The notes under the pieces were generated by a model. That model had not been told where the DNA came from and did not search any database. It saw only the letters and a program-made list of their open reading frames with translations. Shown here piece after piece: positions 62,843 to 64,000 of a DNA stretch of 64,000 nucleotides (position 1 is the stretch's first letter; the number at the start of each line of letters is the position of its first letter). Location: assembly GCF_000525995.1 (NCBI RefSeq), contig NZ_AODL01000006.1:62001-126000 (forward strand), read 5' to 3'. Made by a program: the position numbers and the translations under genes. This DNA comes from Paenilisteria riparia FSL S10-1204. Lineage in GTDB: Bacteria; Bacillota; Bacilli; Lactobacillales; Listeriaceae.

Positions 62843-64000
62843 TTAATTTCCAAAAAGTGCTTGATAAGCTTCAGAGAATTTCAAAATGGCCCAGTTCAAG
62901 AAGTTTCCGCCTAAATCAAGACTCGATACTTGCGTCGCACCATCCGGCATCTTAAAGTCTGCCCCGTTCATCATCGCCGTATGCACATCCGCAAAATTCG
63001 TCGCCATCAGTAGCGAGAACGCGATAACAATCGTACCGGTAATCAAAGATTGAATAATATTCCCTTTCCGCGAAGCAACAATAAAGGCAATGTAAAACGG
63101 AATCGTCGCCAAATCACCAAACGGCAAAACACGATTTCCTGGCAAAATAACAGCTAAAAACAACGTAATTGGTACAAGCAAAAGCGCCGTAGACATAACT
63201 GCTGGATGCCCAACAGAAAGTGCAGCATCAAGCCCAATATACAACTCACGACCTTTGAAACGCGATTTCATAAACTCGCGCGCTGCTTCCGAAACTGGAA
63301 TCAAGCCTTCCATCAAGATTTTTACCATCCGTGGCATCAAGAGCATAACGGCCGCCATCGACATACCAATTTTCAAAATTTCGCCGACATCATAACCAGC
63401 CAGCAAACCAATCGCAACCCCTAGAATCAAGCCCATCATCATTGGTTCCCCGAAAATACCGAACCGTTTTTGAATCGACTCAGGGTCCGCATGTAATTTT
63501 CGTAGTCCTGGAATTTTTCCAACGACCCAACCGATCGGAATCCCTATCGCCCCGAACGCCGCCGTAGAACCTGTTGGCATCGAAATACCTTTTAGACCAT
63601 AGAAACGTTCCACCATCGGAGCCGTTTTATCCGCAATAATAAGTACGGCAACTTCATACAAAATCGCACAAAGAATCGCGAACCACCAGTTACCGCCAGT
63701 GACAACATAGCCTGTCGCCCCAGCCGCAATAAAGTGCCAATAGTTCCAAATATCAATATCCAATGTTTTTGTGATTTTAAAGAAAATTAATATTAAATTA
63801 ACTATCAAACAAACCGGTATTAAAATCGCAGCAACCGGAGAAGCCCACGAAGCCGCAGCCGCGGAAGGCCAGCCCGTATCGATAATTGTCAAGTTCAGAC
63901 CAAACCGTTCTACCATCTGTTGCGCGGCCGGACCAAGATTCGTTACTAATAAATTAATGACCAAATTAATACCTACAAACCCAATACCAATCGTAATCCC
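62843..64000 (-). CDS. gatC: PTS galactitol-type enzyme IIC (5' end outside window)
   Basis: The frame stays open from 62843 to the right edge, giving 385 residues without the N-terminal end; an internal ATG at 63964 is not the start because the membrane segment GITIGIGFVGINLVINLLV continues upstream. About ten hydrophobic segments and the family block PTGSTAAFGAIGIPIGWVVGKIPG mark it as GatC. It imports galactitol or pentitols with IIA and IIB partners expected just beyond the window. It heads the visible part of the pentitol operon. Confidence 0.9.
   Translation of the reverse strand, partial: GITIGIGFVGINLVINLLVTNLGPAAQQMVERFGLNLTIIDTGWPSAAAASWASPVAAILIPVCLIVNLILIFFKITKTLDIDIWNYWHFIAAGATGYVVTGGNWWFAILCAILYEVAVLIIADKTAPMVERFYGLKGISMPTGSTAAFGAIGIPIGWVVGKIPGLRKLHADPESIQKRFGIFGEPMMMGLILGVAIGLLAGYDVGEILKIGMSMAAVMLLMPRMVKILMEGLIPVSEAAREFMKSRFKGRELYIGLDAALSVGHPAVMSTALLLVPITLFLAVILPGNRVLPFGDLATIPFYIAFIVASRKGNIIQSLITGTIVIAFSLLMATNFADVHTAMMNGADFKMPDGATQVSSLDLGGNFLNWAILKFSEAYQALFGN

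Overview
The window looks like a chromosomal segment of a Listeria species or a very close member of the Listeriaceae. The main reasons are the order atp operon - mnaA - upp - glyA - ywlE - sua5 - prmC - prfA - tdk, the run hom-thrC-thrB, then rpmE(type B) - rho - murA2 - fbaA, a GW-module Ami-type autolysin next to pyrG-rpoE-argS, and a LipL/HD-hydrolase pair. Almost every gene is on the minus strand. Several neighbourhoods differ from the Listeria monocytogenes order as I remember it: no gtcA between rpmE and rho, no laf glycolipid genes between murA2 and fbaA, and MarR-MATE, gor and nanE between hom and rpmE. A more distant Listeria species is therefore more likely than L. monocytogenes itself. 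I recognised no rRNA or tRNA gene, no CRISPR array, no transposase and no prophage.

Layout. 1-2098: mbl (partial), murA1 and a small DUF1146 membrane protein. 2260-9210: a complete F1Fo ATP synthase operon transcribed from about 9376. 10019-18000: mnaA, upp, glyA, ywlE, sua5, prmC, prfA (release factor 1) and tdk, with a dense cluster of DnaA boxes between prmC and sua5. 18308-21522: the threonine operon hom-thrC-thrB. 21750-23571: a MarR regulator and MATE efflux pump on the plus strand with clear operators. 23595-30352: gor, nanE, rpmE2, rho, murA2 and fbaA. 30636-37317: a lipid/diacylglycerol kinase, ami, an aldo/keto reductase and a YxlEFG-like ABC exporter. 37436-45550: pyrG with a CTP-sensing leader, rpoE, argS, an M50 peptidase, a tautomerase, an HD hydrolase and lipL. 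45672-47241: small proteins and a CPBP protease. 47446-53793: an accessory-looking block (AraC regulator, sugar transporter, a beta-glucoside-type PTS with an antitermination leader, and a broken secreted beta-helix protein). 53900-58475: an OppA-like lipoprotein, an SdpI-like membrane protein, a nicotinamidase, a DHFR-like reductase and a quinone oxidoreductase. 58593-64000: a gene remnant, then a pentitol/galactitol operon (epimerase, transaldolase, rpiB, small ORF, two polyol dehydrogenases, GatC permease) that runs off the window.

Two themes run across the window. First, at least seven genes carry single-base frame breaks, most of them at A/T homopolymers (murA1 3' end, atpH, thrC, thrB, MATE, the M50 peptidase, and the beta-helix gene more than once). 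Some are in genes that should be indispensable, so uncorrected sequencing error is the first explanation. Second, the intergenic DNA is rich in structure: the DnaA-box cluster, a 165-bp insert with terminal inverted repeats next to what looks like its empty site 12 kb away, and a pair of diverged structured repeats with compensatory stem changes. There is also a candidate folded RNA near 9.75 kb, a pyrG attenuator, and a RAT/cre-controlled PTS leader. No database search was possible, so family names come from motifs and memory.
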